From positions 1-64,000 of the forward strand of contig CAAEFE010000098.1 of assembly GCA_900755095.1 (NCBI GenBank): a stretch of DNA of 64,000 nucleotides, read 5' to 3'. The first letter of the stretch is position 1, and the number at the start of each line of letters is the position of its first letter. The translations under genes were made by a program, and so were the position numbers. A model generated the notes under the pieces. It ran no database searches, was not told the origin of the DNA, and was given only the letters and a program-made list of their open reading frames with translations. This DNA comes from an uncultured Bacteroides sp. (GTDB taxonomy: Bacteria; Bacteroidota; Bacteroidia; Bacteroidales; Bacteroidaceae). Below are positions 25,848 through 37,400 of the stretch, one piece after another.

Positions 25848-26964
25848 GATAACTTATTTTCAAGGCTATCTGCAGAATCTCTCTTGGTATACAGATAACG
25901 CTTTTTTTACACCATTAAAATCATGTGCCCAAAATGAATATGAGATGGCGGAAAATTATAAAACCTTCTTGAAACATTTGGTGGCACATCCTACAGAAGA
26001 TCTTATTAAGCGTTACGGGAAAATATCCAAAGAAGTTTATTATAATGAAAATGGTAAAATGCAAAAATGTGTAGAGTATAAATATCAATATAATAACTCT
26101 GACAAGTACGGTTTGTGCATATTTACACCTAGTTTCCCTCTTGATATCTACTTTGGATTATTTACTCATATTGCACAAGAATCTTTTCGCACATTCGTTC
26201 CCATGAGTAAACGTACTGTTATTTATCAAGGAAGCCAAGAAGAAGCAAAAGTTCAAATGGAATACTTTTCCTATAGCGAAAACGGTTATCTGAAAGAACA
26301 GGTTATGGTAAAAAATAATGGAGATTCTTTAATCACTTGGAATTTGTATGGGAATTATTCTACAAGTAGTGGCTTTCAAATATTACCGACTGACAGAAAG
26401 CTTTATCTGGGTACTTCTCATGGGAGGAAAATACTTAAATCCTATAATTTTAGTTATCGTCCTTTGGAGGTTCTTTCCGGATGGCGTCAGTATTTTAATG
26501 TTTTGGCACGAGAACTACAATTAGATGAAAATTATAAACCTATTGAAAGGATAGATTATAATTATTATGATAAATATGGGAATATTTTGGAGAAGGTGGA
26601 GAACAACTCAAAACATACTGTTTTTTTATGGAGTCACTATGGACAGAATCCCAGAGCACGGATAGAAAATGCTACCTATCAAGAAGTGAGTTCTGTTTTA
26701 GGTTGTAAACTAGAAGACTTGTCTGCTTTAACAGTATATACTCCTATTCTTGACAATGATTTCCGAATTAAGTTACCTTGTGCAAGAGTATTTACTTATT
26801 GGTGTAATCAACGTAATAGCATAACAACCTCTACTGCCCCTAATGGTCAGAGTACTTACTATACCTATGATAAAAGGGGAAGATTGATTCAGACTTATCA
26901 ACTTAATGAAGAGGGTAGAATGGAAATACTTCAATTAAATAATTATCACATTGTAAATGAATAA
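25804..26964 (+). pseudogene. C-terminal part of the same secreted protein, out of frame downstream of the G8 tract
   Basis: This frame (nominal TTG start) has no ribosome-binding site or signal peptide, so it is best read as the continuation of 23811-25847. If one G is removed the join reads LDPSKGGIEQEHSYKITYFQ with no loss. The rest has YD-like repeats (YNENGKMQKCVEYKYQ, LDENYKPIERIDYNYYDKYG) and ends with STYYTYDKRGRLIQTYQL, a clear RHS/YD repeat, then a natural stop 15 bp before the next gene. Whether this is phase variation, a fixed mutation or an assembly error cannot be told here. Confidence 0.65.
25817..25824 (+). repeat. G8 homopolymer at the frame break
   Basis: Eight consecutive G within the coding region of the secreted protein. 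Gain or loss of one G changes between a 678-residue truncated and a roughly 1050-residue full-length product. Confidence 0.9.
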
Positions 26965-26979
26965 ACACTTGAGGAAAAT

Positions 26980-29900
26980 ATGAATACAAAATACTTGAAA
27001 TTTATGTTTTTCCTATTGGTATATTTACTGATAGGGACACAGGCATATGCTGAATCCATAGATGTAGGAAGTCCTTACGGCTATTTTAAGAGGTCTTTTA
27101 TTTCTAATACTAAAACTTCTTTAGCATCGGATAGTTATGGAAATTCCAATAATGATGTGCATTATAGATTTCGGATAAATGCTCCAACTGTATTGCTAGT
27201 TCATCATGTCGGCTCAGAGTTATCGAATACATCTATGTACTTGTTGAAAAAGACAGCAGAGGACAGTATGTATACTGAAATATGCGTTGCACGTGATGAC
27301 TCACAAATAGAAGAGACTAAAGAAATACAGAAATACTTACTTTCCTATGATGGTGAACAGGAAAAAAATCTGGCAATAATTCTACAAAATCAGGCTTTTA
27401 TTTGCATGGTTTTGGAAATGGGGGAATATGATCTTGTTTGTGAAGGTAGTACTTTGACGGATGGTGTGAATAATGGGAAGATTTGTACAACCTTTAGTAT
27501 GTTACAGGAGGGAATGTTAATAGATAGTCCTATTGATTTAGGGACGCAAGGTTGTTGCTTTTCCTACGATATGGATGCACATTATAATGTAGGCTTCACC
27601 GGGAAACTACCTGTTTATTATAGAGTATGTCTTAATGAACCAATGTCAATTAATGTGGTAGCTAGATCCAATGCTCTTATACAGGCGTATGTATATGATG
27701 AACAGAAATGTGAAATGGAACATAGTTACGATGGTAACATAACTGACATGGGGCTTAAAGCTGGTATCTATTATATTTATCTGACTGGGTATGATAAAGA
27801 TATTTATCTTCATACATCTATAACAGGAGTCTCTGTTAATACAGGAAACTGCATAGATGTACCAGTTCAAATAACTCAATCATCAAAGGATGGTAGCATA
27901 TCTTTTGATATGTCTTGTAATACAACTTTATATACAGATAATTATCATGGGAGAGATATCAATGATATGTTTTTTGTTCTTCATTCAGAGGATTCCATTT
28001 CTCTTCAGATTATGATTCATCACTTTGAAATGATAGGAGGGTTAGAACTTACGCTTATGAAGGGGAAACTAGGAGAAAAAACATTATTCACTATTCAACA
28101 AAATGATGACATCAGACTTGAACTTTCTTCTGGGACTTATTATTTGATTTGCGAAGGGGTAGCGACAAATGGACGTTTTGGACTTAGCATAGAAGGAAAA
28201 TGTTACAAAGAATCGGAACAACCAGGGCCAGAGGGACCGGAACCAATGGAGAATTATTCTCCCACAATAAGTTTGAATTATATTCAGACAATTACGCCAA
28301 TGGTATCTAATGATACGATAAGTAATTTCTCTTATCTCAGCAAAGCTGTTCATAATATACACTACTTTGATCATTTGGGGAGACCTGTACAGGAAATATC
28401 GTATAAATTTTCACCTAAAAAACAAGATATAGTTATTCACCACGAATATGATGGATTGGGACGTGACAGTAAACAATGGCTGCCTGTTGCTTGCACAAAT
28501 AAGGAGGCGGGGGCATTTGCTGAACAAGAAGTTGTATCTGCAGACGCTCGCATTTTGTATGCGGATGATTCGGCATTCAGTTATTCGGTATACGAGGATT
28601 CTCCGCTTAATCGTGTGATAGAGAGTTATGGTCCCGGACAAGCATGGCAAAGTTCCGGACATAGTAATAAAAACAATTATCGTATTAATAATGTCGAAGA
28701 TTGTTGTTTGTTTCTGGGTGTAGGTGGAACACGGGACAATCCTCAATTACTGCAACATGGACACTATTTGGCTTATGAGTTGGATGTCATCGAAACCAGA
28801 GACGAGGATGGACATATTAAATACAGTTTTATGGATAAAGAAGGACAATTGATATTGTCTCGAAACGTTGCCGACAAAGATACTTTGGATACTTACTATG
28901 TTTATGATGATTTTGGATGTCTCTGTTTTGTATTGCCACCTAAAGCAGTGGACAATTTAGTAGAAATGTCTCAAGATATATTGGACAAGTATGCCTATCA
29001 ATATCGCTATGATTATCGCCATCGTTGTATAAGTAAAAAGATGCCTGATTGTGATTGGATTGAACAAATATATGATCATAATAACCGTCTCTTATTTACT
29101 CAGAATGGAGAACAAAGAAAACGCAATGAATGGAGCTTTTTCTGCATGGACTTATTGGATCGTCAAGTTCTTACAGGTATGTATCGTGGAACTATACCGA
29201 ATCGTGAAATTTGTGATGCTTCGGATATATACGCAGTATTTGCTCTAGACAGTGTTAATACTTACTATGGTTATAGGATTCAATGTCCGGAAAGCATTCT
29301 TACTAATAAGTTAGAAATATTACAAGTGAATTATTACGATACGTACGATTATCTTAAATTTTTGCATGGTATTAATAAAGAATTGTTTTATGTCGAAGAT
29401 ACTAAATATGGACGGTTGTATGATAATCAACAGGAGCAACACTGTAAGGATCTGCTGACAGGAAATATAACTTTAGTCTTGGGTAACGGGCAGAAACTAT
29501 ATCATAGTTATTATTATGATTATTATCGGAATCTTATTCAAGAACGGCATACGACAGTGAATGGAAAGACTTTAGTCTATAAATCTAATTTTAACTTTAG
29601 CGGACAGCCAATAGACGTTTGTAAGGAGTATGCTACAGATGCTAAGATTCAAAAAAGCTATGTTTATGATCATGCAGGGAGACTGACGAGAGAGGTGAGT
29701 ATTATTGGAAATGATACAACTGATTTTGTTTATTGTTTTGATGAAATCGGAAGGCTTGATAGTTTGATACGGATAAATGGATCAGATTCATTAATAACGA
29801 CAAATGATTATAATATCCGTGGTTGGTTAACTGAGATTGATAGTCCATTTTTTAGGCAGAAATTGCACTATACTGATGGTATGGGTGTTCCTTGTTATAA

Positions 29901-31470
29901 TGGAAATGTTAGTAGTACGACATGGCAGAATGATGCATCAACGACACGTGGTTATCGATTCTCTTATGACGGACTTTCACGACTGAAAGATGCTATTTAT
30001 GGCGAGGGAGAAGGCTTGGTAAATAATTGTAATCGTTTCAACGAGAAAGTGACCGGTTATGACAAGATGGGAAACATCTTGGGTCTCAAACGCTATGGAC
30101 AGACTGCAGAGAATAGTTATGGTCTGATTGACAACCTTTTTCTTACTTACAATGGTAATCAGTTGCAAGCTGTAAACGACGATGTAACGAGTATTGTTTC
30201 CAATTATAATTCTGAATTTAAAGATGGAGCAAAGCAATCTGTAGAATATTCTTATGATTCTAATGGGAATTTAATACAAGATTTAAACAAAAAGATGATT
30301 GAAATTCAGTATAATTGTTTAAATTTACCCAGTCGGATACAGTTTGAGGGTGGAAACAGCATCGCCTTTCTTTATGATGCAAACGGAACAAAAATTCGTA
30401 CTACACACATAATAAATGGGGTCATTACTTCCACTGACTACTGTGACAATGCGATCTATGAAAACGGAGTGCTTGATAAACTCTTAACAGGAGAAGGATA
30501 TATTACCCTATCAGATACTGTTTACCATTATTTTCTGCGAGATCATCAGGGTAACAATCGGGTGGTTGTCAGTCAGGATAGAACAGTAGAAGAAGTGAAT
30601 CATTATTATCCGTTCGGAGGGGTGTTTGCTTCGGATTCATCTGTTCAGCCTTATAAGTATAATGGCAAGGAACTGGATAGAAGAAACGGATTGGATTGGT
30701 ATGATTACGGGGCTAGGATGTATGATCCAATTTTGGGGCGATTTATGGCTACTGATCCTTTATATGAAATGTCATACTCGGAAAACCCTTATACCTATTG
30801 TCTGAATAATCCTTTTAATCGTGTGGATCCGACAGGAATGGTATCACATTACAATTGGAAAACTCATCGATATGAGGATGAAAATGGAAATGAAGTTTCT
30901 TGGGAACAAGTGAAACAGGAGTATATGCCAGAAAAAGAATCTAAAGTAGAAAGAACTGAGGATAATTATTCTCAGGAAATATCACTGGTAAATACATTCT
31001 TAGTTCCTTGGGGAAATGCAGCTGCTCTTCACGCCGGATTGAAATATACTGAACATCCGTTTGGAAAGGGTTACTTTAGAACGAAGAAGGGAAAATATTT
31101 TTCAATGAATATTTTTCATCAACCGGAGGGTACCAAGTTGGCTAGAAAAGCCAAAGGTCTTGTAAATAGTGCTAAAGGTGCAAAGGATGCAACAAAAATA
31201 GCTAGAGGATTAGGTAACGTAGTAGGAGTAGTCTCTACAGCAATGTCTGGATATCTATTTTATAATGATCCTAGTGTTAGAAATGGTATTGATATTTCTA
31301 TGGGTATAATTAGTTTTTTCTATTGGCAAGTTGGTGTAGCTTCTTTTGTCGGATCATCATACTATGATACAAGTGTGATGAACTATAATCAAAAAAAAGA
31401 GAATCTCAAAAATGGAGTGAATCCTATTATGGGCACTTTTAATTTTCAGACAGGGCGATATGATTTCTAA
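26980..31470 (+). CDS. RHS-repeat polymorphic toxin with unrecognised C-terminal domain
   Basis: Secreted protein of 1496 residues. It has a Sec signal (MNTKYLKFMFFLLVYLLIGTQAYAES) and an N-terminal beta-rich region of about 400 residues. A DUF6443-like entry follows (SYKFSPKKQDIVIHHEYDGLGR), then several YD/RHS repeats. The RHS core is at about residues 1180-1285 (YHYFLRDHQGNNRVVV, YPFGG, YKYNGKELDRRNGLDWYDYG, YDPILGRFMATDPL and NPFNRVDPTG). After the core comes a tip of about 210 residues of no family I know, with two hydrophobic stretches at about 1408-1430 and 1435-1465. By analogy with other RHS proteins the tip is the toxin, held in the RHS shell. It has a Sec signal rather than a PAAR or VgrG part, so its release route is not the usual type VI one. 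Confidence 0.85.
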   Translation: MNTKYLKFMFFLLVYLLIGTQAYAESIDVGSPYGYFKRSFISNTKTSLASDSYGNSNNDVHYRFRINAPTVLLVHHVGSELSNTSMYLLKKTAEDSMYTEICVARDDSQIEETKEIQKYLLSYDGEQEKNLAIILQNQAFICMVLEMGEYDLVCEGSTLTDGVNNGKICTTFSMLQEGMLIDSPIDLGTQGCCFSYDMDAHYNVGFTGKLPVYYRVCLNEPMSINVVARSNALIQAYVYDEQKCEMEHSYDGNITDMGLKAGIYYIYLTGYDKDIYLHTSITGVSVNTGNCIDVPVQITQSSKDGSISFDMSCNTTLYTDNYHGRDINDMFFVLHSEDSISLQIMIHHFEMIGGLELTLMKGKLGEKTLFTIQQNDDIRLELSSGTYYLICEGVATNGRFGLSIEGKCYKESEQPGPEGPEPMENYSPTISLNYIQTITPMVSNDTISNFSYLSKAVHNIHYFDHLGRPVQEISYKFSPKKQDIVIHHEYDGLGRDSKQWLPVACTNKEAGAFAEQEVVSADARILYADDSAFSYSVYEDSPLNRVIESYGPGQAWQSSGHSNKNNYRINNVEDCCLFLGVGGTRDNPQLLQHGHYLAYELDVIETRDEDGHIKYSFMDKEGQLILSRNVADKDTLDTYYVYDDFGCLCFVLPPKAVDNLVEMSQDILDKYAYQYRYDYRHRCISKKMPDCDWIEQIYDHNNRLLFTQNGEQRKRNEWSFFCMDLLDRQVLTGMYRGTIPNREICDASDIYAVFALDSVNTYYGYRIQCPESILTNKLEILQVNYYDTYDYLKFLHGINKELFYVEDTKYGRLYDNQQEQHCKDLLTGNITLVLGNGQKLYHSYYYDYYRNLIQERHTTVNGKTLVYKSNFNFSGQPIDVCKEYATDAKIQKSYVYDHAGRLTREVSIIGNDTTDFVYCFDEIGRLDSLIRINGSDSLITTNDYNIRGWLTEIDSPFFRQKLHYTDGMGVPCYNGNVSSTTWQNDASTTRGYRFSYDGLSRLKDAIYGEGEGLVNNCNRFNEKVTGYDKMGNILGLKRYGQTAENSYGLIDNLFLTYNGNQLQAVNDDVTSIVSNYNSEFKDGAKQSVEYSYDSNGNLIQDLNKKMIEIQYNCLNLPSRIQFEGGNSIAFLYDANGTKIRTTHIINGVITSTDYCDNAIYENGVLDKLLTGEGYITLSDTVYHYFLRDHQGNNRVVVSQDRTVEEVNHYYPFGGVFASDSSVQPYKYNGKELDRRNGLDWYDYGARMYDPILGRFMATDPLYEMSYSENPYTYCLNNPFNRVDPTGMVSHYNWKTHRYEDENGNEVSWEQVKQEYMPEKESKVERTEDNYSQEISLVNTFLVPWGNAAALHAGLKYTEHPFGKGYFRTKKGKYFSMNIFHQPEGTKLARKAKGLVNSAKGAKDATKIARGLGNVVGVVSTAMSGYLFYNDPSVRNGIDISMGIISFFYWQVGVASFVGSSYYDTSVMNYNQKKENLKNGVNPIMGTFNFQTGRYDF

Positions 31471-31521
31471 AATTTATATTATTAACCGTCCTTTATTAAA
31501 GGATTTAATACAAGAGAATAG

Positions 31522-31938
31522 ATGAATATTATAGATTATTTTGTATATCTTATTTTTCGTTTTTTTCATTGTCCTCCTGTAGGAAAAAATGCCAATGATG
31601 CTAAATTGTTTTCTCTAATGATAGCGGGCTGGATTATGGGAATGTTCATTATGACGATAGGATATAGTTATTTGTTGTGTACAAAAAACGAACTGGTATT
31701 TTTTTTAAAAGATAGAAGTCCAGTCATAGGTATGGTAGTAACTTTTGTGATTTGGATATTCTTATTTTTAGACCATTATTTAATTCGAAAAGAAGCAATC
31801 GTCTTATTGGATAAAAAATATAAATTATTTACCCCATTAAAGCGAAGAATAATAAAGTGGATCACTATTATAAGTATTATAATGGTTGTTGTAACTTTGT
31901 TTATATTAAATAGATATGTCGATATGCTTCATTCTTAA
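31522..31938 (+). CDS. Small membrane protein, probable immunity protein
   Basis: Protein of 138 residues with three hydrophobic helices (about residues 28-52, 70-90 and 112-132) separated by basic loops (RKEAIVLLDKKYKLFTPLKRR). There is no signal peptide. It starts 51 bp after the RHS gene, has the same low GC, and is followed by a strong terminator, so the two form a unit. Position directly after a polymorphic-toxin tip is the classic place for its immunity gene. A membrane protein there would suit a toxin that acts on or in the inner membrane. No family is recognised. Confidence 0.6.
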   Translation: MNIIDYFVYLIFRFFHCPPVGKNANDAKLFSLMIAGWIMGMFIMTIGYSYLLCTKNELVFFLKDRSPVIGMVVTFVIWIFLFLDHYLIRKEAIVLLDKKYKLFTPLKRRIIKWITIISIIMVVVTLFILNRYVDMLHS

Positions 31939-32005
31939 TGTGTTGTAAAGGTTGTTTTGAGTTATTCTTGTTTGTTTTTAGCATAGAAGTAACTTGATTT
32001 GACGG

Positions 32006-32044
32006 CTACCCTAACATTCAGGACAAGACTCTATGTTAGGGTAG
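32006..32044 (+). terminator. Terminator after the RHS/immunity unit
   Basis: Perfect 12-bp stem, CTACCCTAACAT at 32006-32017 with its complement at 32033-32044, and a 15-nt loop followed by TTTTA. The remaining 280 bases before the next gene hold only AT-rich sequence and a candidate promoter. Confidence 0.85.
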
Positions 32045-32295
32045 TTTTATGAATAAAAACATTATAATTAGGAAAACATAAACTAGTAAATTCTAATTAA
32101 ATCGACAAAGAGCTACCACTATTAAGTTATGATTGGGAATAAAATAATAATTTTGCTTTCTGTGAAAATTAAGTTAAAGCATAAACTAGCTAAATGTTAC
32201 TATATTATATATTAAGCCTGGAATTTATTTTATATTTCTAAGAACTTCCACCCATAATTCTCCTCTTTTTCTTTCTTTTTTCTCGCAGGAAAGAA

Positions 32296-32303
32296 TATAT
32301 TTG
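32296..32303 (+). promoter_or_regulatory. Candidate -7 element
   Basis: TATATTTG matches TAnnTTTG. A weak TTTC sits at 32272-32275, 20 bp upstream. The start codon of the acyl-CoA synthetase gene is 33 bp further on. Confidence 0.45.
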
Positions 32304-32335
32304 TATCCTAGTTTAAACGAAAACCAGTGTATGAT

Positions 32336-34396
32336 ATGATAACAACCCAGTTGCTTCGTCCCGAGAGTATAGTTGTAGTAGGGGCTTCGAATAATGTACA
32401 TAAGCCGGGTGGCGCTATATTGAAGAATCTGATAAACGGAGGTTATCAGGGAGAACTCCGGGCTGTGAACCCGAAGGAGACAGAAGTGCAGGGAGTTCCT
32501 GCCTTTGCAGATGTAAAAGAATTGCCTGATACCGATTTGGCTGTGTTGGCTGTTCCGGCTGTGATGTGTCCGGATATAGTAGAGACACTGGCAAGCGAGA
32601 AGCAGACGCGGGCATTTATCATACTCTCTGCCGGATTTGGTGAAGAGACACGCGAAGGAGCGTTGTTGGAAGAACGTATACTGGAAACTGTCAACAAATA
32701 TGGTGCTTCACTGATTGGTCCGAACTGCATCGGACTGATGAATACATGGCATCATAGCGTCTTCAGCCAGCCTATTCCGAACTTGAACTCAAAAGGAGTC
32801 GATCTGATCTCCAGCTCCGGTGCTACGGCGGTCTTTATTCTTGAAAGTGCGGTGACAAAAGGATTGCAGTTCAATTCTGTCTGGTCGGTAGGAAATGCCA
32901 AGCAGATTGGTGTGGAAGATGTGCTGCAATTTATGGACGAGAATTTTGATCCAGAGAAAGATTCCCGTATCAAGTTACTCTATATTGAAAGTATTCACAA
33001 CCCGGACAGATTGCTCTTCCATGCCTCTTCATTAATAAGGAAAGGTTGTAAGATTGCAGCGATAAAAGCAGGAAGTTCGGAAAGCGGAAGTCGGGCGGCT
33101 TCTTCACATACAGGAGCGATTGCCAGTTCCGATTCGGCTGTAGAGGCGCTGTTCCGTAAAGCCGGAATCGTGCGTTGCTTTTCCCGCGAAGAGCTGACTA
33201 CCGTTGGTTGTATCTTCACCCTCCCCGAACTGAAAGGGAAGAACTTTGCTATCATTACTCATGCCGGAGGTCCGGGAGTAATGCTGACGGATGCTTTGAG
33301 CAAAGGCGGACTGAATGTCCCTAAGCTGGAAGGTGAACTGGCGGAAGAACTGAAAGCCCAACTCTTTCCCGGAGCTTCCGTAGGAAATCCGATTGACATC
33401 CTTGCCACCGGTACACCGGATCATTTGCGTATCTGCATCGACTATTGCGAAGAAAAATTAGACAATATAGATGCTATCCTGGCTATCTTCGGCACACCCG
33501 GACTGGTGACCATGTTTGAAATGTACGATGTCCTTCATGAAAAGATGCAGACCTGTCACAAGCCTATATTCCCTGTTCTTCCCTCCATCAATACAGCAGG
33601 AGCGGAAGTGGCGGCATTCCTTGCCAAAGGACACGTGAACTTTTCCGACGAAGTGACTTTGGGAACTGCACTGTCCCGCATTGTCAACGCCCCGAAGCCG
33701 GCGGTGCCTGAGATTGAACTGTTCGGAGTCGATGTACCGAGAATCCGTCGTATCATTGATTCCATCCCGGAGAATGGATACATCGAACCTCATTATGTGC
33801 AGGCATTGCTGCACGCAGCCGGTATTTCATTGGTCGATGAATTTGTTTCCAATAAAAAGGAGGAAGTCGTGGATTTTGCCCGTCGATGTGGATTCCCGGT
33901 AGTAGCCAAAGTAGTAGGTCCTGTACATAAATCGGATGTCGGCGGCGTAGTACTGAACATTAAAGGGGAACAGCATCTGGCACTTGAATTTGATCGTATG
34001 ATGCAGATTCCCGATGCAAAAGCGATCATGGTTCAACCTATGCTCAAGGGCACGGAACTTTTTATTGGTGCAAAATATGAAGAAAAGTTCGGGCACGTGG
34101 TACTTTGCGGTTTGGGGGGCATTTTTGTGGAAGTTTTGAAAGATGTATCTTCCGGTTTGGCGCCCCTTTCTTATGAAGAGGCTTATTCAATGATTCGCTC
34201 CTTGCGTGCCTATAAAATTATCCAGGGAACACGTGGACAAAAAGGAGTAAACGAGGATAAATTTGCTGAGATTATCGTTCGTTTGTCTACCTTGCTCCGG
34301 TTTGCAACAGAAATTAAAGAAATGGATATAAACCCGCTCCTGGCCACTGAGAAGGCGGTTATAGCGGTGGATGCGCGTATCCGAATAGAAAAATAG
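32336..34396 (+). CDS. ADP-forming acetyl/acyl-CoA synthetase (fused alpha-beta)
   Basis: Makes acid and ATP from acyl-CoA, ADP and phosphate, a fermentative ATP-yielding step in anaerobes. The alpha part has the CoA-binding start (RPESIVVVGASNNVHKPGG), the ligase-CoA domain (SAGFGEETREG, GPNCIGLMN), and the phospho-His in AASSHTGAIASSD at about residue 256. The beta part (about residues 480-686) is an ATP-grasp domain with GFPVVAKVVGPVHKSDVGGV and EMDINPLLA. The total of 686 residues is normal for the fused form. I prefer the ATG at 32336 to the in-frame GTG at 32327, because family proteins start just before LLRPES. It stands alone between two accessory blocks. Confidence 0.9.
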   Translation: MITTQLLRPESIVVVGASNNVHKPGGAILKNLINGGYQGELRAVNPKETEVQGVPAFADVKELPDTDLAVLAVPAVMCPDIVETLASEKQTRAFIILSAGFGEETREGALLEERILETVNKYGASLIGPNCIGLMNTWHHSVFSQPIPNLNSKGVDLISSSGATAVFILESAVTKGLQFNSVWSVGNAKQIGVEDVLQFMDENFDPEKDSRIKLLYIESIHNPDRLLFHASSLIRKGCKIAAIKAGSSESGSRAASSHTGAIASSDSAVEALFRKAGIVRCFSREELTTVGCIFTLPELKGKNFAIITHAGGPGVMLTDALSKGGLNVPKLEGELAEELKAQLFPGASVGNPIDILATGTPDHLRICIDYCEEKLDNIDAILAIFGTPGLVTMFEMYDVLHEKMQTCHKPIFPVLPSINTAGAEVAAFLAKGHVNFSDEVTLGTALSRIVNAPKPAVPEIELFGVDVPRIRRIIDSIPENGYIEPHYVQALLHAAGISLVDEFVSNKKEEVVDFARRCGFPVVAKVVGPVHKSDVGGVVLNIKGEQHLALEFDRMMQIPDAKAIMVQPMLKGTELFIGAKYEEKFGHVVLCGLGGIFVEVLKDVSSGLAPLSYEEAYSMIRSLRAYKIIQGTRGQKGVNEDKFAEIIVRLSTLLRFATEIKEMDINPLLATEKAVIAVDARIRIEK

Positions 34397-34495
34397 GACT
34401 ATTCTTTCATTCATTGAGACATATTTTCTATCTTTAGGCAGTAATTTTGCCTACATTTGATAACTCAAAACAAAAAGGTAGAAAATACGTATAGT

Positions 34496-37400
34496 ATGAA
34501 GAAAGCTTTAGTACTCCTGGTAAGTTTTATATGCTATCAAATCGTCTGTCATGCACAAGTGATGGATGAGCATTATTATTTCAAAAACCTAAGTGTACAG
34601 AATGGATTATCCCAAAATACAGTAAACGCTATTTTGCAGGATAAACAGGGCTTTATGTGGTTTGGAACAAAGGACGGACTGAACCGGTATGATGGTTTGT
34701 CATTTCGTCAGTTCAAGCACGACGGTCGCAGTCAGAGAAGCATTGGCAATAATTTCATAACAGCGCTTTATGAGGATGCGGAAGGAAACATTTGGGTAGG
34801 TACGGATGTGGGACTCTATATCTATTATCCGGAGAATGACTCGTTCCGGCATTTTGAAGAACTGAGTGCGGAAGAAACCAAGATAGAACACACTGTGACA
34901 GCGATTGTGGGAGATGACCAGAGATGCGTCTGGATTGCGGTAGAGTCTCAGGGACTCTTTTGTTATGATTTGGAGAAAGAGAAACTTCAGAATTTTACCT
35001 TGAAAAACTTTCCTTTCATTTCCACTAATGTCCAGTCTTTTGTCTTTGATAACAGCGGAACTCTCTGGATAGGCTGCTATGGTGACGGACTCTTTTATTC
35101 AAAAGACCGTCTGAAAACACTTCAACCCTACATCTCTCCCGTCGACAATAAGGAAACTTTCGAGAACGATGTCGTAACTACTCTTGTAAAAGGTGCCTAT
35201 AATTGTCTGTATATCGGCTCTTTGAGAGGTGGGGCAAAGGAGTTGAACCTAACTTCCAACAAATTACATGATTTGCTTTCCGTTGATGAAAATGAAGAAC
35301 CGGTTCTTTGTCGTAACTTGCTGGTTGCTTCTGATAATGAATTATGGATAGGGGCGGAATCCGGAATTTATATTTATAACCTTCGAATGGGCAAATATGT
35401 CCATTTGCGCAGTTCAATCAATGATCCATATTCTCTCTCTGACAATGCGGTCTATTCACTATGTAAGGATCGTGAAGGAGGCATATGGATTGGTTCTTAT
35501 TTCGGGGGAGTGAACTACTATCCCCGTTTCTATACTTACTTTGAAAAGTATTATCCGAAAGGGACAGATAATGGTTTGCATGGAAAAAGAGTACGTGAGT
35601 TCTGTCAGGACAATCAGGGGATCTTGTGGATCGGTACGGAAGATGGAGGATTGAACCGCTTTGATCCGAAAACAAAAACCTTCTCTTTCTTTACTCCAAG
35701 TAATGCGTTCACTAATGTTCATGGATTATGTCTGATTGGCGATCATCTTTGGGTAGGAACTTTTGCGAAAGGAGTGAAAGTTATTGATACACGTACGGGA
35801 GCGATTGTGAAAACATATCAGAAAACCGATTCGCCACGTTCATTGATAGATAATAGCGTTTTTTCTATTTGTCAGACAACAACGGGAGATATTTATTTGG
35901 GTACTTTGTTTGGTTTGCTGCGCTATAATAAGCAGACCGATGATTTTGACCGGATACCGGAACTGAACGGTAAGTTTGTATATGATATCAAAGAAGATTC
36001 CGGCAGTAATCTATGGCTGGCGACCTATGCTAATGGGGCCTATTGCTATAATGTCAATGAAAAGAAATGGACCAATTACTTGCACGATGAAAACAACCCT
36101 AGAAGTCTGCCGTATGATAAGGTATTGAGCATTTTCGAAGATTCTCACCGACAAATCTGGTTAACTACACAAGGTGGAGGTTTCTGCAAGTTTCATCCCG
36201 AAACAGAAACTTTTACTAGCTATGATTCCCGTAACGGATTGCCGAATGATGTTGTTTATCAGATTGTGGAAGATAAAGAAGGCCTTATGTGGCTGACAAC
36301 CAATAATGGTCTGGTGTCTTTTCAGCCTGCCACGGGAGCGATGAAAGTATATACTACCGCCAACGGTCTGTTGGGCGAGCAGTTTAACTATCGTTCCAGC
36401 TTTGAGACGGAAGATGGAACGATTTATCTGGGCAGTATTGACGGCTTTGTCGCTTTTAATCCGAAAAACTTCTCTGAAAATAAGTCTCTTCCATCCATTG
36501 TGATTACGGACTTTTTGTTGTTCGGAAAAGAAGTATATCCTGGTGATCCTTCGTCTCCGCTGAAGAAAAGTATTAATTTCTTGGATGAGCTGGTTCTTCA
36601 GCCTGATCAGAATTCTTTTTCATTTCGTGTCGCTGCTTTGGATTTCCAGGCTCCGCGAATGAATCAGATCATGTATAAGTTGGATGGCTTTGATGATGAA
36701 TGGCTGCCCGTTGGAGAGAGTCCTGTGGTATCCTATTCCAACTTGTGGTATGGCAATTATACCTTCCGTGTGAAAGCTTCTAACAGTGACGGAGTATGGA
36801 ACGAAAATGAAGTATCTTTGATCGTTCGTATACTTCCTCCTTTTTATCTTACTATCTGGGCTTATTGCGTATATGTTTTGCTGATCATAGGCTGCTCCCT
36901 GTATGCTGTGTGGTATTTCAAGCAGCGAAGTAACTATAAGCATCGCAGGCAGATGGAGAAGTTCGAGCAGGAAAAGGAACGCGAGATCTATCATGCAAAG
37001 ATCGACTTCTTTACGAATGTAGCTCACGAGATACGTACTCCGCTGACTTTGATTAAAGGTCCACTAGAGAATATTATTCTTAAGAAAAAGGTTGATGCGG
37101 AGACGCGTGAGGATCTGAATATTATGAAGCAGAATACGGAACGTTTGCTGAATCTGACGAACCAATTACTAGACTTCCGCAAGACGGAAAGTCAGGGATT
37201 CCGTTTGAACTTTGCTAAATGCAACATCACGGAGGTGCTGAAAGAAACCCACCTGCGGTTTACTTCTCTTGCCAAACAGAAAGGACTGGAATTTACCCTG
37301 CAACTGCCCGAGACGGATTTTTATGCTCATGTCAATCAAGAGGCATTCACCAAGATTATCAGTAACTTGCTGAACAATGCCGTGAAATATTCGGAACATT

